A stretch of 5,501 nt of DNA from an uncultured bacterium (GTDB lineage: Bacteria > Verrucomicrobiota > Lentisphaeria > Oligosphaerales > Oligosphaeraceae), in contig URJM01000098.1 in assembly GCA_900548225.1 (NCBI GenBank), positions 1-5,501 of the forward strand. The letters are read 5' to 3'. The notes under the pieces were generated by a model. The model did no database searches. It was not told the DNA's origin and saw only the letters and a program-made list of their open reading frames with translations. Of this stretch, positions 5,194 through 5,501 are shown piece by piece. Position 1 is the first letter of the stretch; every line of letters starts with the position of its first letter. A program made the position numbers and the translations under genes.

Positions 5194-5501
5194 ATGGCTG
5201 CAAAGCAGATTCAGTATGACAACCAGGGCCGCCAGGCGATTCTGGCGGGTGTTTCCGCTCTGGCGAAGGCCGTCAAGGTCACCCTCGGCCCCAAGGGACG
5301 CAATGTCCTGATTGACAAGAAGTTCGGTTCCCCGCTCGTCACCAAGGACGGCGTTACCGTCGCGAAGGAAGTCGAGTTGCAGTGCCCCTACGAGAACATG
5401 GGCGCCCAGATGGTCAAGGAAGTTGCCAGCCGCACCAATGACAATGCGGGCGACGGCACCACCACCGCCACCGTCCTGGCCGAGGCAATCTACCGCGAAG
5501 G
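5194..5501 (+). CDS. groEL: Chaperonin GroEL (Hsp60), 5' part cut by the window end
   Basis: GroEL is the 14-subunit cage-forming chaperonin that folds proteins with GroES in the cytosol. Only the first 102 complete codons of about 545 are present; the frame is open to the last base and no defect is seen. The N-terminal equatorial-domain features are intact: VTLGPKGRNV at 29-38 (nucleotide-binding loop), VTKDGVTVAKE at 49-59, NMGAQMVKEVAS at 68-79, and GDGTTTAT beginning at G86, with D87 matching the residue needed for ATP hydrolysis in E. coli GroEL. The ribosome binding site AGGAG (5178-5182) lies 11 nt before the ATG. It follows groES in the usual order, 82 nt downstream. Confidence 0.97.
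   Translation, partial: MAAKQIQYDNQGRQAILAGVSALAKAVKVTLGPKGRNVLIDKKFGSPLVTKDGVTVAKEVELQCPYENMGAQMVKEVASRTNDNAGDGTTTATVLAEAIYRE

Overview
The window holds two transcription units, both on the + strand. The first is one long gene for a U32-family protein (146-2587). The second is a chaperone operon of dnaK (2771-4720), groES (4821-5111) and the first 102 codons of groEL (5194 to the window end). GC content is high, roughly 60% by eye. The DnaK carries the extra nucleotide-binding-domain segment typical of Gram-negative bacteria. The co-directional order dnaK-groES-groEL, the U32 protein type and a textbook sigma-54 promoter together suggest a Gram-negative bacterium, perhaps of the Planctomycetes-Verrucomicrobia-Lentisphaerae group. 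That placement is an inference from sequence style, not a database result.

Layout. Positions 1-145 are a non-coding leader with a GC-rich dyad near the left edge and a -10-like box directly before the U32 start. The 813-residue U32 protein has an N-terminal U32 barrel with a perfect family signature, a DUF3656-like middle and a second C-terminal U32-like barrel. Positions 2588-2770 carry a strong 11-bp dyad (terminator or enhancer site), a duplicated TGGCACGC motif whose second copy belongs to a near-perfect -24/-12 sigma-54 promoter, a strong Shine-Dalgarno sequence and the dnaK start. The gaps dnaK-groES (100 nt) and groES-groEL (82 nt) each hold a hairpin without a T-tract, better explained by mRNA processing, stability or partial attenuation than by full termination.

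Function. DnaK (Hsp70) and GroES/GroEL (Hsp10/Hsp60) are the two main ATP-dependent folding machines of the cytosol, and here they appear to be co-expressed. I see no CIRCE element (the HrcA operator) and no convincing sigma-32 promoter. The likeliest control visible is therefore sigma-54 with an activator, perhaps with a small hairpin that pairs the dnaK Shine-Dalgarno sequence. The U32 protein resembles RlhA/TrhP-type RNA hydroxylation factors and is probably a separate unit.

The genes belong to well-known families. The unusual content is regulatory: a sigma-54 promoter in front of a core chaperone operon. I saw no mobile element, CRISPR array, tRNA or rRNA.
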